DNA of 64,000 bases from Paenibacillus dokdonensis (lineage in GTDB: Bacteria; Bacillota; Bacilli; Paenibacillales; Paenibacillaceae). The stretch covers positions 434,001-498,000 of the forward strand of contig NZ_STGQ01000002.1 in assembly GCF_004916975.1 (NCBI RefSeq), in the 5' to 3' direction. The position numbers were made by a program, and so were the translations under genes. Below, one piece after another: positions 7,801 through 16,627 of the stretch; within the stretch, counting starts at the first letter, position 1, and each line of letters starts with the position of its first letter. Below the pieces are notes generated by a model. It was not told where the DNA came from. It saw only the letters and a list, made by a program, of their open reading frames with translations, and searched no databases.

Positions 7801-9414
7801 TTATTTCAGGTAAAGTTTAGACAAATCTTCAAAGATAACAACGGGTTTCAGTACAGCTTCATCCAGACCGCCATATTTTTTATCTACAGCAACGATCGTT
7901 TTCGTATAAGCGATTGGGTAGATAACCGCATCGGAAGCGATGGTTTCCTGCAGCTTTTTGTAGATCTCTCCACGCTTGGTGGTGTCAGCCTCGCCGGCGC
8001 CTTGCTTGAAGAGCTCGTCGACTTCTTTGTTCGAATAGTGATTGTAGTTGGAGTCGCTGCCTGTTGTATACAGAATGCTGTACGCGTCAGGGTCGAAGCC
8101 CATGATATATCCGCCTGCTGCCAGCTCATAGTCGCTTGCATTTGGATCAGTAAACTTATCACCAAATGCGGAAGCGTCCATGGATTGAATCTCCACGTTC
8201 ACCCCAACCTCTTTCAGCTTTTGCTGCACATAGAGGGAGATAGCTTCCTGAGCTTTGTTGCCGCCGGATACGATGAAGCGCAGCTTCATTCCACTTGCAC
8301 CGTTAGCTTGCAGCAATTCTTTTGCTTTATTCACATCATTATCATACGTCGTCACGTTGTTGTCATGGTATAGGCCGTCAGGTGTAACAAATGATTTGGC
8401 CGGATCCGCATAATCAGGTGAAGTATAAGCTACCTGGATCAGTTCTTCACGGTTCAGAGCGTAGGACAATGCTTCTCTGACTTCTTTTTTAGCAAGGAGG
8501 CCTGTGTCACTCTTCTCATTAAAGAGCAGGTAAGACAAACGGCCTTCACTATAGTTCTTCATATCAAAATTGCCTGTGGCTTCAATCGTCGCTGCATCTT
8601 GCGGATCTACATATTTCATGTTGATTTCGCCGTTTTGCAGTGCCAGGTTCGATGCATTCGCATCCTTGGAAATCCGGTATGTGACCGAATCCAGATGCGG
8701 CTTGCCGCCGAAGTAGTTATCGAAGCGATCCAGAGTGACATACTCGCCTGTTTTATATTCCTTGAACTTGAATGGTCCGGAACCTACAGGTGTGTTGTTC
8801 TTCGGGCTTTTCTCGATATCCGCTTCATTCTCAAAAATATGCTTCGGAATTGGCGATACCTGCACCAATGTTGCTTCGAATGCCGGGCTTACCTGCGGAA
8901 GCTTGAATTCTACCGTAGTATCGTCGACTTTCACCGCTTTAATCGGCTTGCCCCCGATAATGAAGTTACCTCTCAGCATGCTGTTTTGTTTCTCATCCAA
9001 AATCTTGTCGATCGTGAACACAACATCATCAGCCGTCAGCTTTTCTCCATCATGCCAAGTCAGGCCGCTCTTGAGCTTCATCGTATACGTTAAGTTATCT
9101 GCAGATGGCTCGAGGCTGTCCGCGAGATAGAACGTTTTTTTACCATTATTCACTTGGAAAAGAGGTGCATAAAGTGCTTGGTCAATCGTTAAGCTGACAC
9201 GGTCGCCTGCGTAGTTCGGGTTCAGGATGACCGGATCGGCCGCTACGCCAATAATCAGATTACCGCCGTCTTTCGGCTGCCCGCTGGATGTCTGCGAAGC
9301 ATCGGAAGAAGTGTCAGTAGATGAAGCAGAATCCCCAGAACTGCCTCCTGAGCACGCACTGACCAACATCGTCAATAACGCCAAAATTATGACCCCTGAA
9401 AAGTATTTACGCAT
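7801..9414 (-). CDS. Oligopeptide-binding lipoprotein, family 5 solute-binding protein
   Basis: A 537-residue extracellular binding protein. The signal peptide ends in a lipobox LVSAC with the lipidated Cys at residue 21, followed by a Ser/Asp/Gly-rich linker and an SBP_bac_5 domain (start GGNLIIGVAADPVILNPNYA; domain motifs LTWHDGEKLTADDVVFTIDK and YLLFNEKSD). It captures peptides (or nickel or other small ligands in some relatives) and delivers them to the permease pair. It is the first gene of the operon, behind a sigma-A promoter at about 9582-9610. Confidence 0.94.
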   Translation of the reverse strand: MRKYFSGVIILALLTMLVSACSGGSSGDSASSTDTSSDASQTSSGQPKDGGNLIIGVAADPVILNPNYAGDRVSLTIDQALYAPLFQVNNGKKTFYLADSLEPSADNLTYTMKLKSGLTWHDGEKLTADDVVFTIDKILDEKQNSMLRGNFIIGGKPIKAVKVDDTTVEFKLPQVSPAFEATLVQVSPIPKHIFENEADIEKSPKNNTPVGSGPFKFKEYKTGEYVTLDRFDNYFGGKPHLDSVTYRISKDANASNLALQNGEINMKYVDPQDAATIEATGNFDMKNYSEGRLSYLLFNEKSDTGLLAKKEVREALSYALNREELIQVAYTSPDYADPAKSFVTPDGLYHDNNVTTYDNDVNKAKELLQANGASGMKLRFIVSGGNKAQEAISLYVQQKLKEVGVNVEIQSMDASAFGDKFTDPNASDYELAAGGYIMGFDPDAYSILYTTGSDSNYNHYSNKEVDELFKQGAGEADTTKRGEIYKKLQETIASDAVIYPIAYTKTIVAVDKKYGGLDEAVLKPVVIFEDLSKLYLK

Positions 9415-9581
9415 GATGTCTTATCCTCCATCTCTCTATAAAACTGATTTTTATTGTATATCGGATTACTAGGAATTGCAATGACAATCCAAAGTATGCA
9501 AGGTTTTGCCAATTTAACATACTCGGATAAAATATCTCGATATAAAATGAAACTACAGCTTATTCTGGTTCTTTAGTTTAT

Positions 9582-9610
9582 TTTATATACTAACTTTAGT
9601 TTAGTGGCAA
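9582..9610 (-). promoter_or_regulatory. Sigma-A promoter of the oligopeptide transporter operon
   Basis: On the minus strand TTGCCA (9610-9605), a 17-bp spacer and TATAAA (9587-9582) form a good housekeeping promoter about 170 bp before the binding-protein ATG. The rest of this 304-bp gap is AT-rich, with no gene visible. Confidence 0.65.
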
Positions 9611-9644
9611 ACGCTAAAAATTGCTATAGCTATTTATCGAAATT

Positions 9645-9664
9645 TGTCGAAATTCGCTGTCGAA
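9645..9664 (+). promoter_or_regulatory. Tandem Spo0A-like boxes
   Basis: Two exact TGTCGAA heptamers start at 9645 and 9658, 13 bp apart, with a weaker ATCGAAA just before. TGTCGAA is the known Spo0A box core. They lie about 70-90 bp upstream of the predicted transcription start of the oligopeptide operon. Regulation by Spo0A is an inference. Confidence 0.5.
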
Positions 9665-9670
9665 ATTCAC

Positions 9671-9699
9671 AATAAAAAAGCTCCTGCTTCAGCAAGAGC
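9671..9699 (-). terminator. Terminator of the metallopeptidase gene
   Basis: On the minus strand GCTCTTGCT and AGCAGGAGC pair (one G-U) around GA, followed by six T, 20 bp after the stop codon. Confidence 0.8.
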
Positions 9700-9718
9700 C
9701 CATTCGTTACAATAGAAT

Positions 9719-10549
9719 TTACAGTTTGTTTGCACGGAACGTATCTCCACCCTCGATGGTGCCGGAATCGAAGCCTTTCTTAAACCAGCGCATGCGCTGT
9801 TCGGCTGTTCCATGCGTAAAGCTCTCCGGTACGGCGTAACCCTGTGCCTTTTTCTGAATCGTATCGTCACCGACTGCACTGGCTGCGGTCAACGCCTCCT
9901 CAAGATCCCCTTGCTCCAGCACATTCATGTCCTGCGCATGATGCGCCCACACCCCGGCGTAATAGTCTGCCTGAAGCTCGGTGCGCACGGAAAGCTGGTT
10001 TGCACTCTGGCTGCCTGCTGCTTTTTGGTTGATATCGCCCAATAGGGTCTGTACGTGATGCCCGACCTCATGTGCGACCACATAAGCCATGGCAAAATCG
10101 CCAGGTGCCTGGAACTTCTGCCGCAGCTCGTCATAGAAGCTCAGATCAATGTACAGCTTATGATCCCCCGGACAGTAAAAGGGACCCACCGATGAACCCG
10201 TGGTGCCGCATGCCGACTGGACACGGTCCATGTACAATACGAGTGTCGGATTTTCATATACCAAACCCTTTTGCTTGAATATATCCGTCCACACATCCTC
10301 CGTATCGGCTAGAACCACGGACACAAACTGGGAAAGATCCTTTTCTTCAGCGGTTTCCTGGTATGGCGTACTGGTGTCTGATCCCAAACCCGTAAGGGAA
10401 TTCAGGATATCACCGCCATTTCCCCCGCCCAGCAGCGTCACAAGCAGCACCAGAATAATTCCGCCGATGCCGCCGCCAATCGCAAGTCCTCCACCTTTTC
10501 CCCTGCGGTCCTCCACGTTCGAGCTTGCCCTTCTGCCTCTCCATTGCAT
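9719..10549 (-). CDS. Neutral zinc metallopeptidase, YpfJ/KPN_02809 family
   Basis: A 276-residue protein with a basic N-terminus, one glycine-rich membrane segment (about residues 22-41) and an extracytoplasmic peptidase domain. The zinc motif HEVGH is at residues 160-164, and TELQADYYAGVWAHH supplies the further acidic ligand. A conserved Cys pair lies in SACGTTGSSVGPFYCPG. The ATG at 10549 has GAGG 7 nt upstream. Members of this family are membrane-anchored putative proteases with no established substrate. The gene is monocistronic with its own terminator. Confidence 0.88.
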   Translation of the reverse strand: MQWRGRRASSNVEDRRGKGGGLAIGGGIGGIILVLLVTLLGGGNGGDILNSLTGLGSDTSTPYQETAEEKDLSQFVSVVLADTEDVWTDIFKQKGLVYENPTLVLYMDRVQSACGTTGSSVGPFYCPGDHKLYIDLSFYDELRQKFQAPGDFAMAYVVAHEVGHHVQTLLGDINQKAAGSQSANQLSVRTELQADYYAGVWAHHAQDMNVLEQGDLEEALTAASAVGDDTIQKKAQGYAVPESFTHGTAEQRMRWFKKGFDSGTIEGGDTFRANKL

Positions 10550-10655
10550 CTATAACCCTCTCCTACTCCATTGGAGTTCAAAATGTTCTCTGATGTAAGT
10601 TAAATACCCCAATGGCAGGTGGATTGAAGCTTCCGGAAAATAACAAAGGCAAATA

Positions 10656-11609
10656 TCAAAGCTTGCTGCTGATCAAGTCCAATTCATGCCGCACCATTTT
10701 CGTCAAATGATTCAGGTAGCTTCCGGTGGTTCTCCGGCCTACGATTCCCAGCCTTCTCACCCCGATCCACAGAGCCCACAGGTCAATCTCCAGCTGATCC
10801 TCAGCCGTGAGGGGATGGATTTCCCCATAGCCACCGGCTAATGCCTGATATCCCGTGTAATGCTGTCCATCATGCAGCTTGAAATGCCCAAGGTCATACA
10901 GCGGACTGCTCCCCTGGATTTCGCCGAAATCAATCATGCCTGTATACCTTTCGTTCAGCTGAAAAATATGCGAATCATCGAAATCCCCGTGAACCAGCTT
11001 TGATTCATGTCTTTTCATGAGTGAGGCACTATTCTTCAAAACGGTTTGAATCCGGGAAGCTTCTGTCTCACGGAGAATCTGTTCGGATAAAAAGCATAGA
11101 TCTCCCTCCAGAAACTCGTTAAGGTACTCATCTATTGCGCTTTTTTCCGCCCGTAAAACGGTGCTGTCCTCATCCGCTCCCCGAATGATCCAGCCAAAGC
11201 CATCCACCGGCACCCGATGCACAAGAGCAATCTGCTTGCCGGCTTCCCCTAAGATATGCTCATATCCTTCATTGGACATCCCTTGTCCGGCCTGCGAGCC
11301 GGGAATTTCCCGGACAAGCATGATGGACATTCCAAGCGTCTCGTGTCGATTTTCATAACCTATCACTTCCGGGACTTGCACTCCCTGCTGCCGCAGCAGA
11401 TGATGTACTTGGACTTCCACCCCGAAGCTCATGCCTTGTTCCGGAAGAATCCGCAAATAAAAAACTTCCTTCCCTGTATCTATACGGTACACATAAGTGG
11501 AGACCCCGCTCAGCTCCCTTTCAATCCGAAAATGGGAAGTATGAAGATATGGGTGCGCAAGGCCAGCGGCCGTTTCAATAGTTGGGGCTTCTTTTTTATT
11601 CAATGGCAA
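10656..11609 (-). CDS. Aminoglycoside phosphotransferase-like (APH) kinase
   Basis: A 317-residue protein of the APH/choline kinase fold. The Brenner-type catalytic motif is LVHGDFDDSHIF and the metal-binding Asp is in GMIDFGEI; the N-lobe Lys is not obvious. The family includes antibiotic kinases and small-molecule kinases, and nothing here points to a resistance role. The start is TTG: the first TTG (11609) is 4 nt after AAGGAG and the second (11603) is 10 nt after it, so the shorter form may be the true one. Confidence 0.8.
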   Translation of the reverse strand: MPLNKKEAPTIETAAGLAHPYLHTSHFRIERELSGVSTYVYRIDTGKEVFYLRILPEQGMSFGVEVQVHHLLRQQGVQVPEVIGYENRHETLGMSIMLVREIPGSQAGQGMSNEGYEHILGEAGKQIALVHRVPVDGFGWIIRGADEDSTVLRAEKSAIDEYLNEFLEGDLCFLSEQILRETEASRIQTVLKNSASLMKRHESKLVHGDFDDSHIFQLNERYTGMIDFGEIQGSSPLYDLGHFKLHDGQHYTGYQALAGGYGEIHPLTAEDQLEIDLWALWIGVRRLGIVGRRTTGSYLNHLTKMVRHELDLISSKL

Positions 11610-11725
11610 TAGGCTCCTTCATCGCTTGATTTGTCTTTGATTGTATAGGAAAGCCGTCCGCGATTCCCGGGATAGTATATTTATAATGAAAAATTATGAC
11701 TGCAGATTCATCGGATATGTATCAC

Positions 11726-11759
11726 AAAGAGGAGTGCATGTGTATATGCACTCCTCTTT
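11726..11759. terminator. Palindromic terminator
   Basis: A perfect 14-bp stem (AAAGAGGAGTGCAT / ATGCACTCCTCTTT) with a 6-nt loop immediately follows the dioxygenase gene on the minus strand. T-runs are short on both sides. Confidence 0.7.
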
Positions 11760-11769
11760 ACTGTTTCCC

Positions 11770-12747
11770 TTATTCTTTGGTGAATTCAATCGTGCTGCGA
11801 ACCGTGTCAATCGGACGTACCAGCTTCTCGATCTGTTCACGCTTAGGCTCCAGGAACGGCGGCAGAGACAATAGCTCACCAAGCGTTTCATAAGGCTCAT
11901 CACCCATAAAGCCCGGACCGTCGGTAGCAAGCTCGAACAGGATTTGCGGAGCCACTCTTGCATACAGCGACTCGAAGAAATGGCGGTTTACGTAGCCGGA
12001 GGTTGAGAATCCAAACTGATCCAGGCGCGTAATCCATTGTTCCAGCACCTTGCGATCCTCCACGCGGAACGCCGCATGATGCACAGTGCCAAAGCCCTGC
12101 CGGGAAGGAGGCAATACAGCGTTATATTCCACAACGACCTGCGCTCCATTACCGCCTTCACCCACCTCGAACAAGTGATATGAATCCTCCTGCCCGATTT
12201 CCTTGAACTCCATGACCTTCTCCAGCATTTCTTTGAAATAATCGAAATTCGCGATCCGTACGAAAATCGGACCCAAACCGGTAATGGCATGCTCCAGCGG
12301 GATCGGTCCCTTTTGCCATGGCGTACCGGAAGGAATGCCCTTGTTATGTTCGTCAGAAATAAGCTGGTACTGCTGATCATCGAAGTCAACGAAGGACAGC
12401 GTTTTTTTTCCGAACATCTCTTTGATGCCAAAATGCTGCACATTCAAGCGGTCAAAGCGTTGCTCCCAGTATGTGAGCGCCGCATCCGTGGGTACCCGGA
12501 ACGAGGTCTTGGAAATCTCATTTGTACCATGCACTCCCTTTGGAATTCCGGGGAAGTCGAAGAACGTCATATCCGTTCCCGCGCTGCCTTTATCATCCGC
12601 AAAAAATAAGTGGTAGGTCTGAATATCATCCTGATTTACCGTTTTCTTAACCAGGCGCATCCCCAGCACATATGTGAAAAATTGATAGTTCTTCTCCGCG
12701 CTGCTTGTTATCGCAGTCACGTGGTGTATACCCTTTAATCCGTTCAT
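11770..12747 (-). CDS. mhqO: Ring-cleaving dioxygenase of the VOC superfamily, MhqO-like
   Basis: About 325 residues with two vicinal-oxygen-chelate modules. The metal ligands are likely the His of GIHHVTA, the His of TVHHAAFRV and the Glu of ILFELATDGPGF. The N-terminus MNGLKGIHHVTAITSSA is typical of MhqO/MhqA proteins, which protect Bacilli from quinones and catechol-type electrophiles. Three ATGs follow AGGAGG; the third (12747) has the proper 8-nt spacing. The promoter at 12847-12875 carries an inverted repeat resembling the MhqR operator at its start site. The quinone role is inferred from family and operator. Confidence 0.85.
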   Translation of the reverse strand: MNGLKGIHHVTAITSSAEKNYQFFTYVLGMRLVKKTVNQDDIQTYHLFFADDKGSAGTDMTFFDFPGIPKGVHGTNEISKTSFRVPTDAALTYWEQRFDRLNVQHFGIKEMFGKKTLSFVDFDDQQYQLISDEHNKGIPSGTPWQKGPIPLEHAITGLGPIFVRIANFDYFKEMLEKVMEFKEIGQEDSYHLFEVGEGGNGAQVVVEYNAVLPPSRQGFGTVHHAAFRVEDRKVLEQWITRLDQFGFSTSGYVNRHFFESLYARVAPQILFELATDGPGFMGDEPYETLGELLSLPPFLEPKREQIEKLVRPIDTVRSTIEFTKE

Positions 12748-12829
12748 CATCATTTCCTCCTCTTATTGTAGGTTTTCCCAAATGAATATTTAAAATCAAC
12801 AAATCGACGTCGATAACTTCTAATAAAGA

Positions 12830-12875
12830 ATCTTTAATTTAAGATAAATATATCACGATGGTTCTTCTATGTCAA
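12830..12875 (-). promoter_or_regulatory. Sigma-A promoter with MarR/MhqR-like operator
   Basis: On the minus strand TTGACA (12875-12870), 17 bp, TATATT (12852-12847) is immediately followed by ATCTTAAATTAAAGAT (12845-12830), an inverted repeat overlapping the expected start of transcription. The arrangement suits repression by a MarR-type quinone sensor such as MhqR, whose known site has the form ATCT...AGAT. No MarR gene is adjacent. Confidence 0.65.
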
Positions 12876-13007
12876 CTATCATGCATGAAAACAACCTAAG
12901 GTTTCCATGACCTATCCTTATAGTGTAAATTATGAAGTATATCTTTATCGGTCTGACCATCCTGCTACCATGAATTTAAGAGAAGAAGAAAAGGAGATGG
13001 ATACGGC

Positions 13008-14147
13008 TTGAGTATGCAAGTGGAAGAACACATGGATATTGAAGAAATGACGCGCAGAGCCAAGAGGGGTGACAATCACACCCAGTGCGCCTTGGGAAGT
13101 TATTATATGGACGAAGGCGATTATAAAAGTGCCCTGAACTGGTATAAAAAATCAGCCAAGCAGGGCAATGTCCAAGCCAAAAACGGAGTTGCCGAAGCAT
13201 ACCGCTTACTGGACAAGCCGAAGAAGGCTGAAAAGTGGTACAAGCTTGCCATCAAGGACCATAACACTGCGGCAAAATATAATTTGGGCATCCTATATAT
13301 ACAATCCGGTTCTCGTGAAGCGGGTCTAACACTTATTGAGGAAGCGCTGGACGACAATTACCCTCTTGCTTTTCATACCTATGGGGATCTGCTATATGAA
13401 GAAGAACACATCGCTGGTGCCCGGGAATATTATTTAAAAGCCGCAGAGCTCGGTGAGGTGTATGCCTGGAACAGCCTTGGCATGTTGGAGCGAAATGAAG
13501 GAAACCCCGAGCAATCCATCATCTACTATAAAAAAGCTTATGATCATCAGGATTTGCAGGCCTCTTATCAAATCGGTTCTCTCTTAATTGAAGCGGGGTA
13601 TACGAATGAGGCCATTCCGTGGCTTCAAGAGGCCGTAAAGCATGGACATCCTGAGGCCAAGCAGGTATTAATGGATGCCTCAGAGGACAGGCATGAACAG
13701 AATCAGGAAAGCAGCAATCCGCTCGAAGATTATAATCTTGGCTCCTTGTATGAAAAGCAAGGCCGGATGAAGGAAGCACTGGAGCACTATACGCTGGCGG
13801 CGAATGCAGGTCATGTTGGTGCCCAGTTTACCATCGCCTCCCTGCTTGAAGAAGAGAATCAACCAAAGGAAGCCATCAAGTGGTATACTCTCGCTGCTGA
13901 ACAAGGAAATGTTGACGCACAATATAATCTGGCTTCTCTGCTGGGTGAACAAGGAGACACCCGAGGAGCATTTGAATGGTTCGGGCAAGCTGCACGAAAG
14001 GGAGATTCCATGGCGCAGTATAACTATGCCATCATGCTCCAGCAAATCGGACAAATTGAGGAAGCGCTGGATATGTACAAGGCCGCTGCAAGACAAGGGC
14101 TCGAAGTCAGTCAGCGGTTCTTGGAGAAAAACGGCGTGGAATGGTAG
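13008..14147 (+). CDS. Sel1-like/TPR repeat protein
   Basis: A 379-residue all-helical protein built almost entirely of 35-36-residue Sel1/TPR units, recognisable by repeats such as ALNWYKKSAKQGNVQA, AIKWYTLAAEQGNVDA and ALDMYKAAARQGLEVS; I count about ten. There is no signal peptide. These solenoids serve as protein-protein scaffolds, and the partner is unknown. The TTG at 13008 is taken as start because AGGAG is 11 nt upstream; the next ATG (13014) is 17 nt away. It is monocistronic with a strong terminator. Confidence 0.85.
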   Translation: MSMQVEEHMDIEEMTRRAKRGDNHTQCALGSYYMDEGDYKSALNWYKKSAKQGNVQAKNGVAEAYRLLDKPKKAEKWYKLAIKDHNTAAKYNLGILYIQSGSREAGLTLIEEALDDNYPLAFHTYGDLLYEEEHIAGAREYYLKAAELGEVYAWNSLGMLERNEGNPEQSIIYYKKAYDHQDLQASYQIGSLLIEAGYTNEAIPWLQEAVKHGHPEAKQVLMDASEDRHEQNQESSNPLEDYNLGSLYEKQGRMKEALEHYTLAANAGHVGAQFTIASLLEEENQPKEAIKWYTLAAEQGNVDAQYNLASLLGEQGDTRGAFEWFGQAARKGDSMAQYNYAIMLQQIGQIEEALDMYKAAARQGLEVSQRFLEKNGVEW

Positions 14148-14198
14148 TTCAATGCTACCGGGCAATCCATGTATAATTCGGAATCTATTTGAGCTTGA

Positions 14199-14232
14199 AC
14201 AGGCCATCCCGTTATGGGATGGCCTGTATTTG
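14199..14232 (+). terminator. Terminator of the Sel1 repeat gene
   Basis: A perfect 12-bp stem (ACAGGCCATCCC / GGGATGGCCTGT) with a 5-nt loop is followed by ATTTGT, between two convergent genes. Confidence 0.8.
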
Positions 14233-14269
14233 TGACTTTGAATGGATAGATTGTGCTTTCTTAGCTGTC

Positions 14270-15226
14270 TTAACCCGGTTGGCTTACCTTCATGTTCTCT
14301 TTCTCAGCCCTGCGTGCAAACCATGTGGCCAGCAGAGAGCCGGAAATATTATGCCATACACTGAAGATCGCACTGGGAACGGCCGCGACCGGATTAAAAT
14401 GAGCTGCTGCGAGCGCAGCTCCGAGTCCGGAGTTCTGCATTCCTGTTTCGAAAAGGATCGCCTTTCGTTTACCCAGATTCATCCGGAACAGCTTGGCAAA
14501 TAAGTATCCCAGGGCGTAACCGAGAATGTTATGCAAGATAACGACGGCAAAGATCAGCATGCCGCTCTCGATAATTTTGGCTTTGCTGCCGCCGACCACA
14601 ATTGCCACGATGAGGACAATCGCCAGCGTAGATACGAGCGGAAGCGCCTGAATGCTGGCTTCTGCTTGCTTTTTAAACAGCGTCTTAACGATAACTCCTA
14701 AGATTATAGGAACAATAACGACCATCAGAATGTCTTTAATAAGCGCTCCCCCATCAATGGGCATCCAGCGTCCCGCAAGCAGACTGATCAGAGCTGGTGT
14801 GGCCAGTGGAGCGATTATCGTGGAAACGGAAGCAATAGAAACGCCAAGCGCAACATCACCTTTGGCAAGCAGTGTCATGACGTTCGAGGAGGTGCCGCTT
14901 GGACAGCAACCAACGAGAATGACACCTACAGCGATATCGGGCGGCAGATTCAGCACAAGTGCCAGTACATAAGCGAGCAGCGGCATAATCACAAAATGGC
15001 CGACAACGCCAATCAACACTTCCAAGGGGCGACGGAAAACTTCGCGAAAGTCAGCCGAAGATAGTGTAAGTCCCATTCCGAACATAACAATGCCAAGGAA
15101 AAGAGAAATGTATCCCTTTAAATGGCTAAAGACCCCGGGTAAAAAAAATCCCAAACAAGCAAATAGAATGACCCAAAGAGAAAATGTTCCTCCTACAAAA
15201 CGGCTTACTTTTGCAACGGTGTTCAT
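14270..15226 (-). CDS. Bile acid:sodium symporter (BASS/SBF) family transporter
   Basis: About 318 residues with nine or ten membrane helices and the SBF family hallmarks: LLAYVLALVLNLPPDIAVGV, the crossover motif VGCCPSGTSSNVMTLLAKGD and FETGMQNSGLGAALAAAHF. Bacterial members move organic anions such as keto acids together with sodium; the substrate here is unknown. The ATG at 15226 has GAGG 9 nt upstream and is preferred over the upstream reading from 15256. It is a single gene facing the Sel1 gene. Confidence 0.9.
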   Translation of the reverse strand: MNTVAKVSRFVGGTFSLWVILFACLGFFLPGVFSHLKGYISLFLGIVMFGMGLTLSSADFREVFRRPLEVLIGVVGHFVIMPLLAYVLALVLNLPPDIAVGVILVGCCPSGTSSNVMTLLAKGDVALGVSIASVSTIIAPLATPALISLLAGRWMPIDGGALIKDILMVVIVPIILGVIVKTLFKKQAEASIQALPLVSTLAIVLIVAIVVGGSKAKIIESGMLIFAVVILHNILGYALGYLFAKLFRMNLGKRKAILFETGMQNSGLGAALAAAHFNPVAAVPSAIFSVWHNISGSLLATWFARRAEKENMKVSQPG

Positions 15227-15389
15227 CGCATCAAACCTCACTTCCCATGTAAACATCTACGTAATAATTAGGGATTATTCTACGCCTATCCACAATTCTA
15301 AGGCAATGGGAAAATATTACTGAAATCTGCGCCGGATTATAATTGCCGGTACGAGCAGGCATTCTGCCTGATGTGCTGCATAACAAATA

Positions 15390-15414
15390 AAGAGGAGGCT
15401 CAGCGCCCCCCCTT
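15390..15414 (-). terminator. Terminator of the flavin monooxygenase gene
   Basis: On the minus strand AAGGGGGGGC pairs with GCCTCCTCTT (two G-U) around a 5-nt loop, followed by TATTTG, 18 bp after the stop codon. Confidence 0.6.
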
Positions 15415-15431
15415 CGTTATTTTAGCCAATG

Positions 15432-16493
15432 TTATTCCTTCGGTTCACCCGCAGCTTCCCATCTGGCGATTTCCTCGCGCACCATGGGTGCGGCCTCGGT
15501 TCCAAGCAGCTCGATGGCTTTCATCACATCCTGATGCGGCATGGTCCCCACGGGTACATGGAGCATAAAGCGCGTGATACCTACGTTTTTGCGGAGATGA
15601 ATAATCTTCTTGGCAACCGTCTCCGGATCACCTACATAAAGTGCACCTTCAAAACTCCGCGCGAAGTCGAAGCTCGAACGGTCATAAGGCCCCCAGCCCC
15701 GCTCCTTGCCGAGCACATTCATGCTGGCCTGAGTGGATGGAAAGAACTTATCTGCCGCAAGCTCTGTTTCTTCAGCAATAAAGCCATGGGAATGAGATGC
15801 TACAGGCAGCTTCGATATGTCATGGCCCGCATGAGCAGCCGCTCGCTTATAGAGCTCGACAAGAGGCGCAAACTGCGTGGGTCTTCCTCCAATAATCGCC
15901 AGCACCAGCGGTAGCCCCAAGAGACCCGCACGGATGACGGATTCCTGGTTGCCTCCGCTTCCAATCCATACCGGCAATGGATCCTGAACCGGCCGCGGAT
16001 ATACGCCCAGATTGTTAATCGCCGGCCGGTGACCGCCTTTCCAGGTGACCTTCTCGGACTCCCGGATTTTGAGCAGCAGTTCGAGCTTCTCGTCAAACAG
16101 CTCATCATAATCGTTCAGATCATAGCCAAACAGCGGGAAGGATTCAACGAAGGAGCCGCGGCCTGCCATGATTTCCGCTCGTCCATTCGAGATACCGTCA
16201 AGTGTGGCAAAATCCTGAAATACGCGCACCGGATCTGCAGACGAAAGCACCGTTACTGCGCTGGTCAGACGAATACGTTTCGTCTGCGGCGCTGCTGCTG
16301 CGAGCACCATCGCTGGAGAAGAGGCCGCATAATCCTTTCGGTGATGCTCGCCTACACCAAATACATCCAATCCCACCTGATCTGCAAGGATGATTTCCTC
16401 CACAACATCACGCAGACGTTGTGCATGGCTTATCACCTCACCGGTATGAGCATCCGGCGTTGTTTCAACAAATGTACTAATTCCGATCTCCAT
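15432..16493 (-). CDS. LLM-class flavin-dependent oxidoreductase
   Basis: A 353-residue TIM-barrel protein of the bacterial luciferase-like monooxygenase superfamily, with motifs DVFGVGEHHRKDYAASSPAM near the N-terminus, GRAEIMAGRGSF and PLPVWIGSGG. The family uses reduced flavin (FMN or F420) to oxidise diverse small molecules; this YhbW/YtmO-like branch has no assigned substrate. A GGAGG precedes the ATG. A CofE-like protein is encoded at 61177, but these genes are far apart and use of F420 is not implied. Confidence 0.88.
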   Translation of the reverse strand: MEIGISTFVETTPDAHTGEVISHAQRLRDVVEEIILADQVGLDVFGVGEHHRKDYAASSPAMVLAAAAPQTKRIRLTSAVTVLSSADPVRVFQDFATLDGISNGRAEIMAGRGSFVESFPLFGYDLNDYDELFDEKLELLLKIRESEKVTWKGGHRPAINNLGVYPRPVQDPLPVWIGSGGNQESVIRAGLLGLPLVLAIIGGRPTQFAPLVELYKRAAAHAGHDISKLPVASHSHGFIAEETELAADKFFPSTQASMNVLGKERGWGPYDRSSFDFARSFEGALYVGDPETVAKKIIHLRKNVGITRFMLHVPVGTMPHQDVMKAIELLGTEAAPMVREEIARWEAAGEPKE

Positions 16494-16627
16494 GAGCAGT
16501 CCCTCCTATATCAACACGTTTTAATAAGCTACCTTTAATAAGCATGTAAGTTTTAATGATTGATATCTTTATATTGAACTATTAGTCCGTGAATTTCAAG
16601 TTGAATTGAAGTCCGGGAGGGGAGGCA

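Noticed and set aside
10656..11609. APH-fold gene considered as an aminoglycoside resistance determinant
   Set aside because: Only the general kinase motifs are present and no match to known resistance enzymes is evident by eye; the fold is widespread among metabolic kinases.
13008..14147. Sel1 repeats considered as a DNA tandem repeat array
   Set aside because: The repeats are protein-level helical units with diverged codons, not a nucleotide tandem repeat.
15432..16493. Luciferase-like monooxygenase considered as an F420-dependent enzyme linked to the CofE-like gene
   Set aside because: The two genes are 45 kb apart, and the family commonly uses FMN; no direct evidence for F420 use.
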